A stretch of DNA of 19,497 nucleotides from X23 sp050251575 (GCA_050251575.1 JBFWMP010000038.1:1-19497); one strand, 5' to 3'. Shown: positions 1-7,800, counted from the first letter of the stretch. Translations and numbers: made by a program. The notes: generated by a model from the sequence alone, not told the origin.

Positions 1-2
1 TG

Positions 3-44
3 TCCGAAGTGTTAGGGAAGCCAAGAGCCATTAGAAGCCGTTAA
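3..44 (+). CDS. Possible 3' tail of an upstream gene (partial)
   Basis: One plus-strand frame is open from the window edge to a TAA at 42-44 and would encode a basic C-terminal tail of 13 residues ending in RAIRSR. A strong stem-loop follows about 70 bases later, as expected after a gene end. The fragment is too short to assign to any family, and chance openness over 13 codons is quite likely, so this is only a possibility. Confidence 0.25.
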   Translation, partial: SEVLGKPRAIRSR

Positions 45-117
45 ATAAACAATATAAGAAAGCATAAAGATTTAAAATTATTGAGTTTTATTTCATAACA
101 ATGTTTTCTGGAGCTCG

Positions 118-155
118 AGAAGGACATAGGATATTTTTGTATCCTATGTCCTTCT
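118..155. terminator. Perfect 16-bp stem-loop between convergent ends
   Basis: The arms 118-133 and 140-155 are perfect reverse complements around a 6-base loop. A T-rich stretch (tctatttct) follows on the plus side. The hairpin lies 12 bases beyond the stop codon of the minus-strand regulator and downstream of any gene entering from the left. It is best read as a shared, bidirectional intrinsic terminator. The U-tract is imperfect on both strands, so termination efficiency is uncertain. Confidence 0.75.
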
Positions 156-167
156 TCTATTTCTAGA

Positions 168-2132
168 CTACAAATTATATTTTTTCATTCTGCGCCATAG
201 AGTACTTTTGCTGATACCCAGTACAGTACATATCTTGTCTCGATTGGTATCATATTTTTTAATGGCATCTATGATGCAAATTCTTTCTAATTCAGTCAGA
301 GAGTGAATAGAGCTAGCAGTAATGTCGTTTTTCTTCTGAATGCAAGATGTTTCCTCTAATCTGTTAGGACTACTTTCAAATTCATTGGGGTTAGTAGTTA
401 TATTTTCTCTACCAAAGGATTTGTCTTTAAAAATTTCAAAAATATCTTTCGGTTCAATGGTTTGCCCGCTTCTTAATACAATAATACGTTCGATTACAGT
501 TTCTAACTCGCGGACATTACCTGTCCAATGGTATTTGTTAAAGATAGCGATGCTCTCAGGAGAAAGTTTGGCAGGCAACAGAGACAGCTCTTGTGCTTTC
601 TTTATCATTAAAGATTTAGAAAGGATTTTAATATCTTCTTTTCTCTCGTTTAAGGTGGGGATAATCAACCGAAGTATATTTAAACGATGAAAAAGGTCGG
701 TGCGAAAGCGGCCTTCTTCACAGGCTTCCTGTAGATTCTGATGTGTGGCCGCAATAATCCTTGCATTAATCGGAATAATTTTATTGCCGCCAACATGGAT
801 AATTTCCCGCTCCTGTAATACACGAAGAAGCGCAGATTGAAGTTTGGGAGAAATTTCACCAATTTCATCCAAAAAAAGCGTGCCGCGATTTGCAAGTTCA
901 AGATATCCTTTTTTTCCGCCTTTTTTCGCTCCAGTAAAAGCTCCGTCTTCATAGCCAAAGAGCTCACTTTCCAATAATGTTTCGGGGATAGATGCGCAAT
1001 TGATAGCGACGAAAGGACCATTTTTTCTTTTGCTGGCGTTATGAATACTTTGCGCCACCATTTCTTTACCTGTACCGGTTTCTCCTGTGATTAATATAGT
1101 AGAGTCTACAGGAGCATACTTTTTTGCCTGTTCTATAGTTTTGAGCATAGGAGGGCTTTCTGTCAATATATCATCAAAATTGATAGAGGCAACATGTCCG
1201 TTAAGATGAAGCTCCTGTCGGACTTTAGACTCAAGATGTTCAATATTGTTTGCGTATTGAAATGAGATAACCGTTCCCATTACTTCACTTTCAGTAATCA
1301 CAGGAACAGCAGTATATACCAGATAATTCTTTCCGATTTTGATGAGATTTCCTATATGGTCATTTTCGGAGTCTTTTAAATAGTCCCAATTCATAAAAGG
1401 TAAGATTTTGTAGCATGAACTGCCAATTACATTTTCTCGTTCCACGTTCAGCATTTTTTGTGCTGTTTTATTCATTAGGATAATATCGTTATTGTGATTG
1501 GTTACGAGAATCCCATCATAGGAAAAGTCCAAAATGGTATGCAGTTGTTTTGACTTAATGTTTTCCAAACGGCGTGCGGCAATGATTTCCACAGCATTCT
1601 GCATAGCGGAAGCAATGGAGCCTTTACCTGAAGTGAACATGATACCGGTCAGCCCGGCTTCGGTGGCATTTTTTATAGAATCTGTTCCTCCTAAGATGAT
1701 TTCAATTCCATCATCTTTAGCCTGTTGAATGACGCCTGGAATATCGCTCGGAGAACTGACGGGGATTTCCACGATTTTGCTATTGAATGTTGCACTGAGA
1801 ATATGTATTCCGTAAATAGAGAGAGGAAATCCCATAACACCAATGGTTTTTCCTTTAAAGCCTACTTTGAATAAGACAGGGATAATGTCATAGGGACTAA
1901 CCCCCATATTGATGACGGGAATATCAATATGCTGAGAGAGTATGGCTGCAGTTGTTCCACGGCTTACTATAATTTTTACGCCTTGTGCGACATATTTTTT
2001 AGCAACCTTGATTGCATCCTCGTTGTACCCTATGTCAATCGACCATCCTGTTAATCTTAATTCATCACACACTTCTTTAGCCAAATCTGCCATTTCAGGG
2101 TAGGGGGCAATAAAAACATATTTAGTGTTCAT
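168..2132 (-). CDS. PrpR-type sigma-54 enhancer-binding transcriptional activator
   Basis: This is a 654-residue activator that would use ATP hydrolysis to open sigma-54 promoters. Visible domains in order are a PrpR_N-like ligand-sensing domain (about 5-185), a PAS domain (about 195-300), a sigma-54 AAA+ core (about 322-560) and a Fis-type helix-turn-helix (about 615-654). The core has Walker A GETGTGKE at 350-357, the sigma-54-contacting GAFTGA loop at 397-402, Walker B LFLDEIG near 419-425 and the arginine-finger region FRTDLFHRL near 476. The ATG at 2132 is chosen because GAGGTG lies about 8 bases upstream and PrpR_N homology begins there; an upstream extension in frame lacks both. The gene is transcribed away from a TTT transporter/aldolase operon that carries a sigma-54 promoter, so it is probably that operon's dedicated activator. 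PrpR_N domains sense small organic acids or their derivatives; the ligand here is unknown. The symbol prpR is not applied because no methylcitrate genes are present. Confidence 0.93.
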   Translation of the reverse strand: MNTKYVFIAPYPEMADLAKEVCDELRLTGWSIDIGYNEDAIKVAKKYVAQGVKIIVSRGTTAAILSQHIDIPVINMGVSPYDIIPVLFKVGFKGKTIGVMGFPLSIYGIHILSATFNSKIVEIPVSSPSDIPGVIQQAKDDGIEIILGGTDSIKNATEAGLTGIMFTSGKGSIASAMQNAVEIIAARRLENIKSKQLHTILDFSYDGILVTNHNNDIILMNKTAQKMLNVERENVIGSSCYKILPFMNWDYLKDSENDHIGNLIKIGKNYLVYTAVPVITESEVMGTVISFQYANNIEHLESKVRQELHLNGHVASINFDDILTESPPMLKTIEQAKKYAPVDSTILITGETGTGKEMVAQSIHNASKRKNGPFVAINCASIPETLLESELFGYEDGAFTGAKKGGKKGYLELANRGTLFLDEIGEISPKLQSALLRVLQEREIIHVGGNKIIPINARIIAATHQNLQEACEEGRFRTDLFHRLNILRLIIPTLNERKEDIKILSKSLMIKKAQELSLLPAKLSPESIAIFNKYHWTGNVRELETVIERIIVLRSGQTIEPKDIFEIFKDKSFGRENITTNPNEFESSPNRLEETSCIQKKNDITASSIHSLTELERICIIDAIKKYDTNRDKICTVLGISKSTLWRRMKKYNL

Positions 2133-2161
2133 AGCACACACCTCAATTGTTGTAATTTTAA

Positions 2162-2213
2162 TATAGCATAGTAATCCTGTTATTTTAATTTGTTTATTGT
2201 AGTATAGCATAGT
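2162..2213. repeat. Direct repeat TATAGCATAGT, two copies 41 bp apart
   Basis: TATAGCATAGT occurs at 2162-2172 and 2203-2213, a start-to-start distance of 41 bases or about four helical turns. On the minus strand each copy forms an extended minus-10-like TGCTATA sequence reading toward the regulator gene. The repeat may therefore mark tandem promoters or an operator pair. A third GCATAGT lies within the sigma-54 promoter core at 2408-2414, which may be chance. Confidence 0.5.
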
Positions 2214-2229
2214 GGTAGGATAATCTCAA
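2201..2229 (-). promoter_or_regulatory. Sigma-A promoter of the PrpR-type regulator
   Basis: Read on the minus strand, TTGAGA (plus coordinates 2224-2229) is separated by exactly 17 bases from TATACT (2201-2206), with TGC directly before the minus-10, giving an extended minus-10. The spacing and direction fit transcription of the regulator with a leader of about 60 bases. A second, weaker TGC-TATATT lies 41 bases further downstream at 2160-2168, without a good minus-35. Confidence 0.7.
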
Positions 2230-2307
2230 TATGAAAATTCAGAATGAAATTAAATGTCAGATTGAAATTACTAATAATTAGTTAATGGACAAATATACAA
2301 ATTAAAG

Positions 2308-2353
2308 TACATGTATTACCAAATATCATAAATTAATTGTACATATTGTACAA
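2308..2353. promoter_or_regulatory. Candidate upstream activator sites for the sigma-54 activator
   Basis: A perfect inverted repeat TTGTAC-N5-GTACAA spans 2337-2353. A second palindrome, TACATGTA, lies at 2308-2315 about 33 bases further upstream, and both share a GTACA core. Their centres are roughly 86 and 120 bases before the expected transcription start near 2431, the usual distance for enhancer-binding-protein sites. Binding by the divergent PrpR-type regulator is inferred, not shown. Confidence 0.5.
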
Positions 2354-2398
2354 AATTTTTAAAAAAAACTGTAGAATCATACAAAACAAATTTGTTTT
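2352..2398. promoter_or_regulatory. A-tract and 16-bp perfect palindrome before the sigma-54 core
   Basis: Runs of A and T at 2352-2368 are followed by a perfect 16-base palindrome, AAAACAAATTTGTTTT, at 2383-2398. They lie between the candidate activator sites and the minus-24 element. Such A-tracts bend DNA and could help bring a bound activator to the polymerase. The palindrome might instead be an operator. AT richness makes chance palindromes fairly common, so the functional reading is weak. Confidence 0.35.
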
Positions 2399-2405
2399 TA
2401 TAATT

Positions 2406-2421
2406 TGGCATAGTATTTGCA
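2406..2421 (+). promoter_or_regulatory. Sigma-54 (RpoN) promoter of the catabolic operon
   Basis: TGGCATAGTATTTGCA matches the TGGCAYRNNNNTTGCW consensus at every defined position, with the minus-24 GG at 2407-2408 and the minus-12 GC at 2419-2420. It lies about 55 bases before the DapA-family start codon, predicting transcription from about 2431. A sigma-54 activator is encoded divergently next door, which strongly supports the call. Confidence 0.92.
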
Positions 2422-2475
2422 TTAATAGTAAGTGTAATCAGAAGCATCTATATTAGAGAAAGGTGGAATTATTAG

Positions 2476-3366
2476 ATGGATTTTCAACCAAAGGGTATTT
2501 TACCAGCAATGATCACACCTCTTACAAACGAAGGGAAAGTGAATGTTCCTGCGTTGAGAAAGTTGATCGAATATTTAATATGTGGCGGCGTGCATGGTAT
2601 TTTTGCTATTGGAACGACAGGTGAATTTTATGGAATGACTAACGATGAATACAGAGAAGTTCTGGAGGTGACGCTGGACCAAACAGCAGGGAGAGTTCCT
2701 GTATACGGCGGTGCAAATTGTATTGGAACCCGTCAATCGATCGAACTGGCACAGATTGCTCAGGAAGTAGGCATTACAGCAATATCCGTGTTGACTCCGT
2801 ATTTCATCAGCTTAAATCAGAACGAAGTATATAACCACTTTGAAGCAATTGCAAAGAGCACTAATCTTCCTATTATTTTATATAACAACAGTCCCAAGAC
2901 ACATATCCCAATCACACCGGCTACAGTAGCAAAACTAGCCGATATCGACAATATCGTAGGTATCAAGGATTCCACAGGCGATTTCACAAATACTGCGGAG
3001 TACATTCGCCTTACTAAGGGTAAGAGTTTTCATGTTATGCTGGGCCGTGATACCTTAATTTATGCAGGTTTGTGCCATGGTGCATCAGGTGCGGTAGCAG
3101 CATGTGCGAATGTGGCACCAAGACTGGTAGCTGATATTTATGACAAGTTTATGGCAGGTGACATAGAAGGTTCTCTGCAAGCGCAGTTCGATTTGGCACC
3201 GCTTAGGATTGCCTTTGGACTGGGATCTTTTCCGACAGTCATCAAAGAATCATTAGAGCTTTTAGGAATTGAAGCAGGTCCTTGCATGATGCCAACCGCT
3301 ACTATGTCGACTGAAGAAAAAGAACAGTTGAAAAAAATTCTGACGAGTATGGGTCTTTTAAGGTAG
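2476..3366 (+). CDS. DapA-family aldolase/lyase (Schiff-base class I)
   Basis: A 296-residue cytosolic TIM-barrel enzyme of the dihydrodipicolinate synthase / N-acetylneuraminate lyase family. Members form a lysine Schiff base with pyruvate or a 2-oxo acid and make or break a carbon-carbon bond. Visible signatures are GTTGE at 46-50, tyrosine at 136 and the Schiff-base lysine K164 in GIKDSTGD. The lysine-biosynthetic enzyme normally has an arginine (E. coli R138) that binds aspartate semialdehyde; here the aligned residue is K141 within YNNSPKT. The usual catalytic tyrosine Y107 aligns with F110. This argues against true DapA and for a catabolic aldolase acting on another 2-oxo acid. AGGTGG lies 9 bases before the ATG. 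It is the first gene after the sigma-54 promoter, ahead of a carboxylate transporter, which also suggests catabolism. The exact substrate cannot be told from sequence. Confidence 0.88.
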   Translation: MDFQPKGILPAMITPLTNEGKVNVPALRKLIEYLICGGVHGIFAIGTTGEFYGMTNDEYREVLEVTLDQTAGRVPVYGGANCIGTRQSIELAQIAQEVGITAISVLTPYFISLNQNEVYNHFEAIAKSTNLPIILYNNSPKTHIPITPATVAKLADIDNIVGIKDSTGDFTNTAEYIRLTKGKSFHVMLGRDTLIYAGLCHGASGAVAACANVAPRLVADIYDKFMAGDIEGSLQAQFDLAPLRIAFGLGSFPTVIKESLELLGIEAGPCMMPTATMSTEEKEQLKKILTSMGLLR

Positions 3367-3423
3367 AAAGAAACAGAATGTCGGAGTTTTAATAAAAAAA
3401 CATATTTATTAAGGAGGAAAAAA

Positions 3424-4473
3424 ATGAAAAAGGTATTAACACTCGTATTGGCATTGATGTTGGTTGTATCTATTGTAGGTTGTGGAAATACATCAACATC
3501 ACCAGAACCATCAACTACACCATCAGCTTCAGAAGGACAGGGTTCCGCTAACGACACTCCTGCTAAATCAGCAGCAAGTGATTGGCCTAAAAAACCGATT
3601 CAGGTAATTGTTCCTTATAATCCCGGCGGGGACAGTGACTTTAATGCAAGAGCTTATGCAAAGCGTCTTGAAAAAGAACTTGGACAACCGGTTGTTGTTT
3701 CCAACATGGCAGGAAATGGTGGAGCAGTAGGCAGCAGACAGGTAAAAGAAAGTGATCCGGATGGCTATACTGTTTTAGCGTATCATGTTTCTATGTTTGT
3801 AAATCAGGCAGTCGGCGCAACAGATTACGGTCTGGAAGCATTTGAGCTTGCTTGCATTTCCGGCAGAAACGGTGGTAGCGTTGTAACAGTTAATGCAAAT
3901 TCTCCATATAAGACATTAAAAGATTTAATGGATGCTTCTGCAGCAAAGCCGGATGAGCTGACTTTTGCCGCTAACATCGGAGCATCTACTTCCGTAATGG
4001 CAAGTTCTTTCAACCGTGCAGGCGGTGCATTCAACTTGGTTGATATGGGTGATGCAAGCGAACGTGTATCTGCTTTGATGGGTGGACACATCGATGTTAT
4101 TCCGAATGCACTTGGTACTGCGATTCCTTATATTGATTCCGGAGACTTCAGAGCGTTGGCAATTATTGAAGATGAAAGAAATCCTTTATATCCGGACCTT
4201 CCTACCGCAATTGAACAGGGTTATGAAGGAGCTTCATTGCCAATCTTTTACTTCTTTGCATTCCCTGACGGCACTCCTAAAGAGATTGTAGACAAGTTTG
4301 CTGCTGCAGTTGAAAAAGTTAATAAAATACCTGATTATCAGAATGAAATCAAGACAGCATTCTTGCAGACTCCTTACTTTGCTAAGGGTGAAGAAGCACA
4401 AAACATTTTGGAAAAGCAGCAGGAAGAAATTTTGGCTATGAAAGAGGACTTATTAAAAGTTAAGAAACAATAA
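3424..4473 (+). CDS. Tripartite tricarboxylate transporter substrate-binding lipoprotein (TctC/Bug family)
   Basis: A 349-residue extracytoplasmic binding protein. The N-terminus is a lipoprotein signal: positively charged MKK, a hydrophobic stretch, then a lipobox ending IVGC with the lipidated cysteine at residue 20. A Ser/Thr/Pro-rich linker (about 22-52) follows, typical of Gram-positive anchored binding proteins. The mature domain starts with WPKKPIQVIVPYNPGG, the classic Bug/TctC opening in which the first loop contacts carboxylate ligands. Aspartate in the second ligand loop is plausible but was not assigned. The protein would capture a carboxylate and deliver it to the TctA/TctB membrane pair encoded just downstream. 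An AAGGAGGA site lies directly upstream. A perfect stem-loop after the stop may keep this subunit more abundant than the membrane subunits. Confidence 0.93.
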   Translation: MKKVLTLVLALMLVVSIVGCGNTSTSPEPSTTPSASEGQGSANDTPAKSAASDWPKKPIQVIVPYNPGGDSDFNARAYAKRLEKELGQPVVVSNMAGNGGAVGSRQVKESDPDGYTVLAYHVSMFVNQAVGATDYGLEAFELACISGRNGGSVVTVNANSPYKTLKDLMDASAAKPDELTFAANIGASTSVMASSFNRAGGAFNLVDMGDASERVSALMGGHIDVIPNALGTAIPYIDSGDFRALAIIEDERNPLYPDLPTAIEQGYEGASLPIFYFFAFPDGTPKEIVDKFAAAVEKVNKIPDYQNEIKTAFLQTPYFAKGEEAQNILEKQQEEILAMKEDLLKVKKQ

Positions 4474-4490
4474 TAAGATTACCTTTCTAA

Positions 4491-4530
4491 GAAATTTAGG
4501 AATGTCATGCTTGTGACATTCCTAAATTTC
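4491..4530 (+). terminator. Perfect 17-bp stem-loop between tctC and tctB genes
   Basis: Arms 4491-4507 and 4514-4530 are exact reverse complements around a 6-base loop (tgcttg). No U-run follows, so it is more likely a partial terminator or an mRNA-stabilising 3' structure for the binding-protein transcript than a full stop. Unequal expression of the binding protein and membrane subunits of a transporter is commonly achieved this way. Confidence 0.7.
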
Positions 4531-4585
4531 CTTACATGATACTGATTTAGTTAAAGAGTATTTAGATATGTCCAAGGAGGTTACT

Positions 4586-5068
4586 ATGAGTAAAAATAAA
4601 GTATCACTTTATTCCGGAATTTTCTTTCTTGTTTATGGATTGAGTATGTTCGGTATGGCTTCTAAGATTGAGAATACAGGGATTACTTCTCTTGGGGCCG
4701 GGTTTGTTCCGACACTTGTCAGCGTTGTTATAGTTATACTGAGCATTATTGTGATAGCAGGGGCTGTCGTGAGTTTAAAAATAGAGAAGAAATCAGGCGA
4801 ACAGGAAACAAAAAAGCCTTCGGTAGATGTTAAGGGAGTAATTGCAACCATTGTTTTATTGGCTGCCTATGCGATTTTGCTAAAGCCGGTCGGCTTTATT
4901 ATTGCCAGCATTATTTATATGTTTTTACAAATGTATCTGTTAGCTCCCCAAATAACAAAGAAGAAACTTATTCTGTATGCGGTTATTTCAATTGTAACAC
5001 CATTTATAGTAAATTATATTTTTATTAAATTCTTTACGCTTATGCTGCCAAGCGGCATTTTAGGATAG
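4586..5068 (+). CDS. Tripartite tricarboxylate transporter small membrane subunit (TctB family)
   Basis: A 160-residue membrane protein with four hydrophobic segments, two near residues 5-60 and two near 85-155, separated by a polar charged loop of about 20 residues. This is the TctB layout. The start at 4586 is chosen because AAGGAGG (4574-4580) sits 5 bases before it; an upstream in-frame ATG at 4568 would overlap that ribosome binding site. TctB is poorly conserved in sequence, so the call rests on topology, length and its position directly between TctC and TctA homologues. It pairs with TctA to form the ion-coupled translocation unit in the cytoplasmic membrane. Confidence 0.85.
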   Translation: MSKNKVSLYSGIFFLVYGLSMFGMASKIENTGITSLGAGFVPTLVSVVIVILSIIVIAGAVVSLKIEKKSGEQETKKPSVDVKGVIATIVLLAAYAILLKPVGFIIASIIYMFLQMYLLAPQITKKKLILYAVISIVTPFIVNYIFIKFFTLMLPSGILG

Positions 5069-5080
5069 GGGGAAAGAAAA

Positions 5081-6583
5081 ATGTTAATATCAGGTTTAGC
5101 AGCAGTATTCACACCGACAACCCTAATACTGATTATTATCGGTGTAATTATTGGTATTGTCTTCGGTGCAATTCCCGGAATGAGTGCGGCAATGGCAGTT
5201 GCTTTATGTCTTCCGATTTCTTTTGGTTTTGAGCCGGTAGAAGGGATTTCCTTACTATTAGGGCTCTATATCGGTGGTATTTCAGGCGGGTTGATTTCCG
5301 CTATTCTTTTGAATATGCCGGGGACACCGTCATCCATCGCTACTACCTTTGATGGTGCACCTATGGCGAAAAACGGGCAGGCAGGTAAAGCATTAGGTGT
5401 CGGTATTGTATATTCTTTTTTGGGTGGCCTTGTAAGTATTTTATTACTAATGTTCTTATCACCACCAATTGCAAAAATTTCATTGAAATTTTCTCCATAT
5501 GAATATTTTTCCGTATCTATTTTTGCGCTTACTATGATTGCAAGTCTTTCTGAACAAAGCATGGCAAAAGGTCTTTTGAGCGGTATGGTGGGTGTATCAA
5601 TGGCTATGGTAGGGGTAGCGCCTATTGATTCATATAAAAGATTTACATTTGGTAGTCATGATTTAGAGATTGGCTTTGCGCTTCTTCCGGTTTTGGTAGG
5701 ATTATATGCAATTTCAGAAGTAATCACAACAGCAGAAGATAAAGGTGTTGTAACTTCGGATAATATTGTGGACTTTGAAATTAGAGGTTTTGGATTTACA
5801 ATGCGGGAGTTTAGAGAGCAGTTTATCAATTTCGTACGTTCCAGCTTAATCGGAACAGGTATCGGTATTCTGCCCGGTATTGGAGGCGGTACTTCCAATA
5901 TTATCGCCTATGTAACTGCAAAAAGTCAGTCCAAGCATCCTGAAAAATTCGGTACCGGTATTATTGACGGTATCGTAGCTTCCGAAACTTCCAATAATGC
6001 ATCCATCGGCGGCGCACTGATTCCTCTGCTGACACTAGGTATTCCAGGTGATACAGTTACAGCGATGTTATTGGGCGGTCTGATGATTCATGGGATTACT
6101 CCCGGTCCGATGCTGTTTAGAACCAATGGTGATTTGATTTATAGTATTTTTGCAGCACTTTTGGTAGCCAATGTTGTAATGTTGATTTTGGAGTTCTTTG
6201 GTATGCGCATATTTGTAAATATGTTGAAAGTTCCAAAGAATATTTTATTATCAGTTATTGTTGTGCTTTGCGTGGTAGGAGCATTTGCAAATAATAACCG
6301 TATTTTTGACGCATATGCAATAGTGATATTCGGCATTGTAGGTTATATATTAATTAAAATCAAATATCCGCTTCCACCGGTTATATTGGGTTTTATATTA
6401 GCACCAATTATTGAAACTAATTTAAGACGCGGTTTAATGCTGAGCAAGGGCAGCATGTCTCCTTTCTTTACGAAACCGATTTCCGCTACATTTTTAGCAA
6501 TTGCAGCATTATCTGTTTTAATTTCAATAATCAAAGAAATTAGAAAACGGAAAAAAAGTGTAGACAAAACTGCAGCAATCTAA
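5081..6583 (+). CDS. Tripartite tricarboxylate transporter large membrane subunit (TctA family)
   Basis: A 500-residue polytopic membrane protein with about a dozen hydrophobic segments, the standard length for TctA. The family's conserved glycine/proline motifs are clear: GAIPGM at 29-34, a repeat GILPGIGGG in the middle of the protein, and GGALIPLLTLGIPGD further on. These related motifs reflect the internal duplication of the family and line the substrate path. It follows tctB by 12 bases with a GGGGGAAAG ribosome binding site. Together with the upstream lipoprotein and TctB homologue it makes a secondary transporter for a carboxylate, driven by an ion gradient. The specific substrate is not visible. 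Confidence 0.94.
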   Translation: MLISGLAAVFTPTTLILIIIGVIIGIVFGAIPGMSAAMAVALCLPISFGFEPVEGISLLLGLYIGGISGGLISAILLNMPGTPSSIATTFDGAPMAKNGQAGKALGVGIVYSFLGGLVSILLLMFLSPPIAKISLKFSPYEYFSVSIFALTMIASLSEQSMAKGLLSGMVGVSMAMVGVAPIDSYKRFTFGSHDLEIGFALLPVLVGLYAISEVITTAEDKGVVTSDNIVDFEIRGFGFTMREFREQFINFVRSSLIGTGIGILPGIGGGTSNIIAYVTAKSQSKHPEKFGTGIIDGIVASETSNNASIGGALIPLLTLGIPGDTVTAMLLGGLMIHGITPGPMLFRTNGDLIYSIFAALLVANVVMLILEFFGMRIFVNMLKVPKNILLSVIVVLCVVGAFANNNRIFDAYAIVIFGIVGYILIKIKYPLPPVILGFILAPIIETNLRRGLMLSKGSMSPFFTKPISATFLAIAALSVLISIIKEIRKRKKSVDKTAAI

Positions 6584-6599
6584 TAGAAAGTATAAAATC

Positions 6600-6642
6600 G
6601 GCGCTGGAAGTTAAGTAGGGTAAATTTCTGGTGCCCATTTTT
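6600..6642 (+). terminator. Weak imperfect hairpin between tctA and the dehydrogenase gene
   Basis: GGCGC at 6600-6604 can pair with GTGCC at 6631-6635, and an inner GGAA/TTTC helix adds to it with one bulge; TTTTT follows at 6638-6642. This could be a partial terminator or attenuator inside the operon. Pairing includes G-U and the loop is long, so the evidence is weak. Confidence 0.3.
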
Positions 6643-6686
6643 ATATAGCAATAAAACAAATATTGCATAAAAAGGAGAAATTTATA

Positions 6687-7736
6687 ATGAGATATCAGGT
6701 ACAAATAATAAAAGATTTTGCAACAGAAGTTATGAAAAAAGCAGGTCTTTCTCAAGAAGATGCTGAAGTTTTTGTAGATAGTTTAATTTTATCAGAGATT
6801 CGTGGAGTAACATCTCATGCGATTACCCGTTTAAAGGCATATTCTGATAAAATTAATGAGGGTCAGGTAGATGGAAAGGGCAAACCGGCAGTAATTACAG
6901 AAGCGCCATCTACATTGGTGGTAGATGGCAATAATGGACCCGGGATGATTGTGGGTATTAAAACGATGGATATGTGTCTGAAAAAAGCTGCGGAAACAGG
7001 TGCATGTTTTGCGGCTATTAATAATAGTACACACTATGGAGCGGGTGGATATTATGCTATGTATGCGGCAGACCAGAATATGATCGGTTTTTCCATCTGT
7101 AATGCAGACCCAGCAGTAGTACCGTTCGGAGGTGTAAAACCAATGTTAGGTACAAATCCGATGTCTGTTGCAATTCCAGCAAACAGACATTCAGATTTAG
7201 TTCTTGATATGGCGACCAGTGTAGTTGCAAAAGGCAAGGTAAATCTGAGCGAAAAGCTTGGCAAGAGCATTCCTCTTGGCTGGATTATAGATAAGACCGG
7301 CAAGCCTTCAATAGATCCTTCAGATGTGCATACAGGTGCGCTGCTGCCGTTTGGCGGGGTAAAGGGATATGCTATTGGGTTGATTATCGATATCCTGTGC
7401 AGTGCCCTTTCCGGAGCAAAAAATAGCAGGCAGATTTCCTCTTTCTTTAACTGTGATAATCCTGAAGAGTTCAAGAATATTGGTATGTTTATGGGTGCCA
7501 TCGACATTAGCAAATTTGTTGATATAAATGTATTTAAGGAAAGAGTAGATGAAATGTTTGATGAAATCAAAGCATGTCCCCCTGCACCGGGATTCAATGA
7601 AGTAATGATTCCCGGAGAAATCGAAGACAATCTGCGTAAGCAGAATGAAGAGAAAGGAATTGAACTTTCTGATAAAATTGTGCAGGAACTAATTGGGCTG
7701 GCGGCGAAATATAATATCAGCCATCCATTTAATTAA
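6687..7736 (+). CDS. Ldh2/MDH-family NAD(P)-dependent 2-hydroxyacid dehydrogenase
   Basis: A 349-residue cytosolic enzyme of the malate/L-lactate/ureidoglycolate/sulfolactate dehydrogenase family (unlike the Rossmann-fold lactate dehydrogenases). Members interconvert 2-hydroxy acids, or cyclic imino acids, and the oxidised forms. The start at 6687 has AGGAG 9 bases upstream; an in-frame TTG at 6663 precedes that site and is rejected. Family marks are catalytic His44 in SHAITRL (SHG is usual; here Ala follows), N113-S-T-H116-Y-G118, GTNPMS, DMATSVVAKGK and LLPFGGVKGYAIGL. The gene follows the carboxylate transporter and precedes an SDR. This fits oxidation of an imported hydroxy acid to a 2-oxo acid suited to the DapA-family aldolase, an inference from context. 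Substrate specificity in this family cannot be read from motifs. Confidence 0.9.
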   Translation: MRYQVQIIKDFATEVMKKAGLSQEDAEVFVDSLILSEIRGVTSHAITRLKAYSDKINEGQVDGKGKPAVITEAPSTLVVDGNNGPGMIVGIKTMDMCLKKAAETGACFAAINNSTHYGAGGYYAMYAADQNMIGFSICNADPAVVPFGGVKPMLGTNPMSVAIPANRHSDLVLDMATSVVAKGKVNLSEKLGKSIPLGWIIDKTGKPSIDPSDVHTGALLPFGGVKGYAIGLIIDILCSALSGAKNSRQISSFFNCDNPEEFKNIGMFMGAIDISKFVDINVFKERVDEMFDEIKACPPAPGFNEVMIPGEIEDNLRKQNEEKGIELSDKIVQELIGLAAKYNISHPFN

Positions 7737-7800
7737 ATAGCAGCTTGTGGTCAACTGGAAATAATATGTGGATGGGATTGAAAGAGAGAGGTGAAGAAAT

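Noticed and set aside
340..690. Plus-strand open frame of 116 codons inside the regulator gene
   Set aside because: It is antisense to the AAA+ and HTH coding region, has no ribosome binding site and shows no recognisable domain; a shadow of the real gene.
3138..3557. Minus-strand open frame of 139 codons across the dapA-like/tctC junction
   Set aside because: Antisense to two confident genes and to the tctC ribosome binding site, with no start signal.
7052..7630. Minus-strand open frame of 192 codons opposite the Ldh2 gene
   Set aside because: Long because of codon bias on the other strand; no family resemblance and it is fully covered by a clear dehydrogenase gene.
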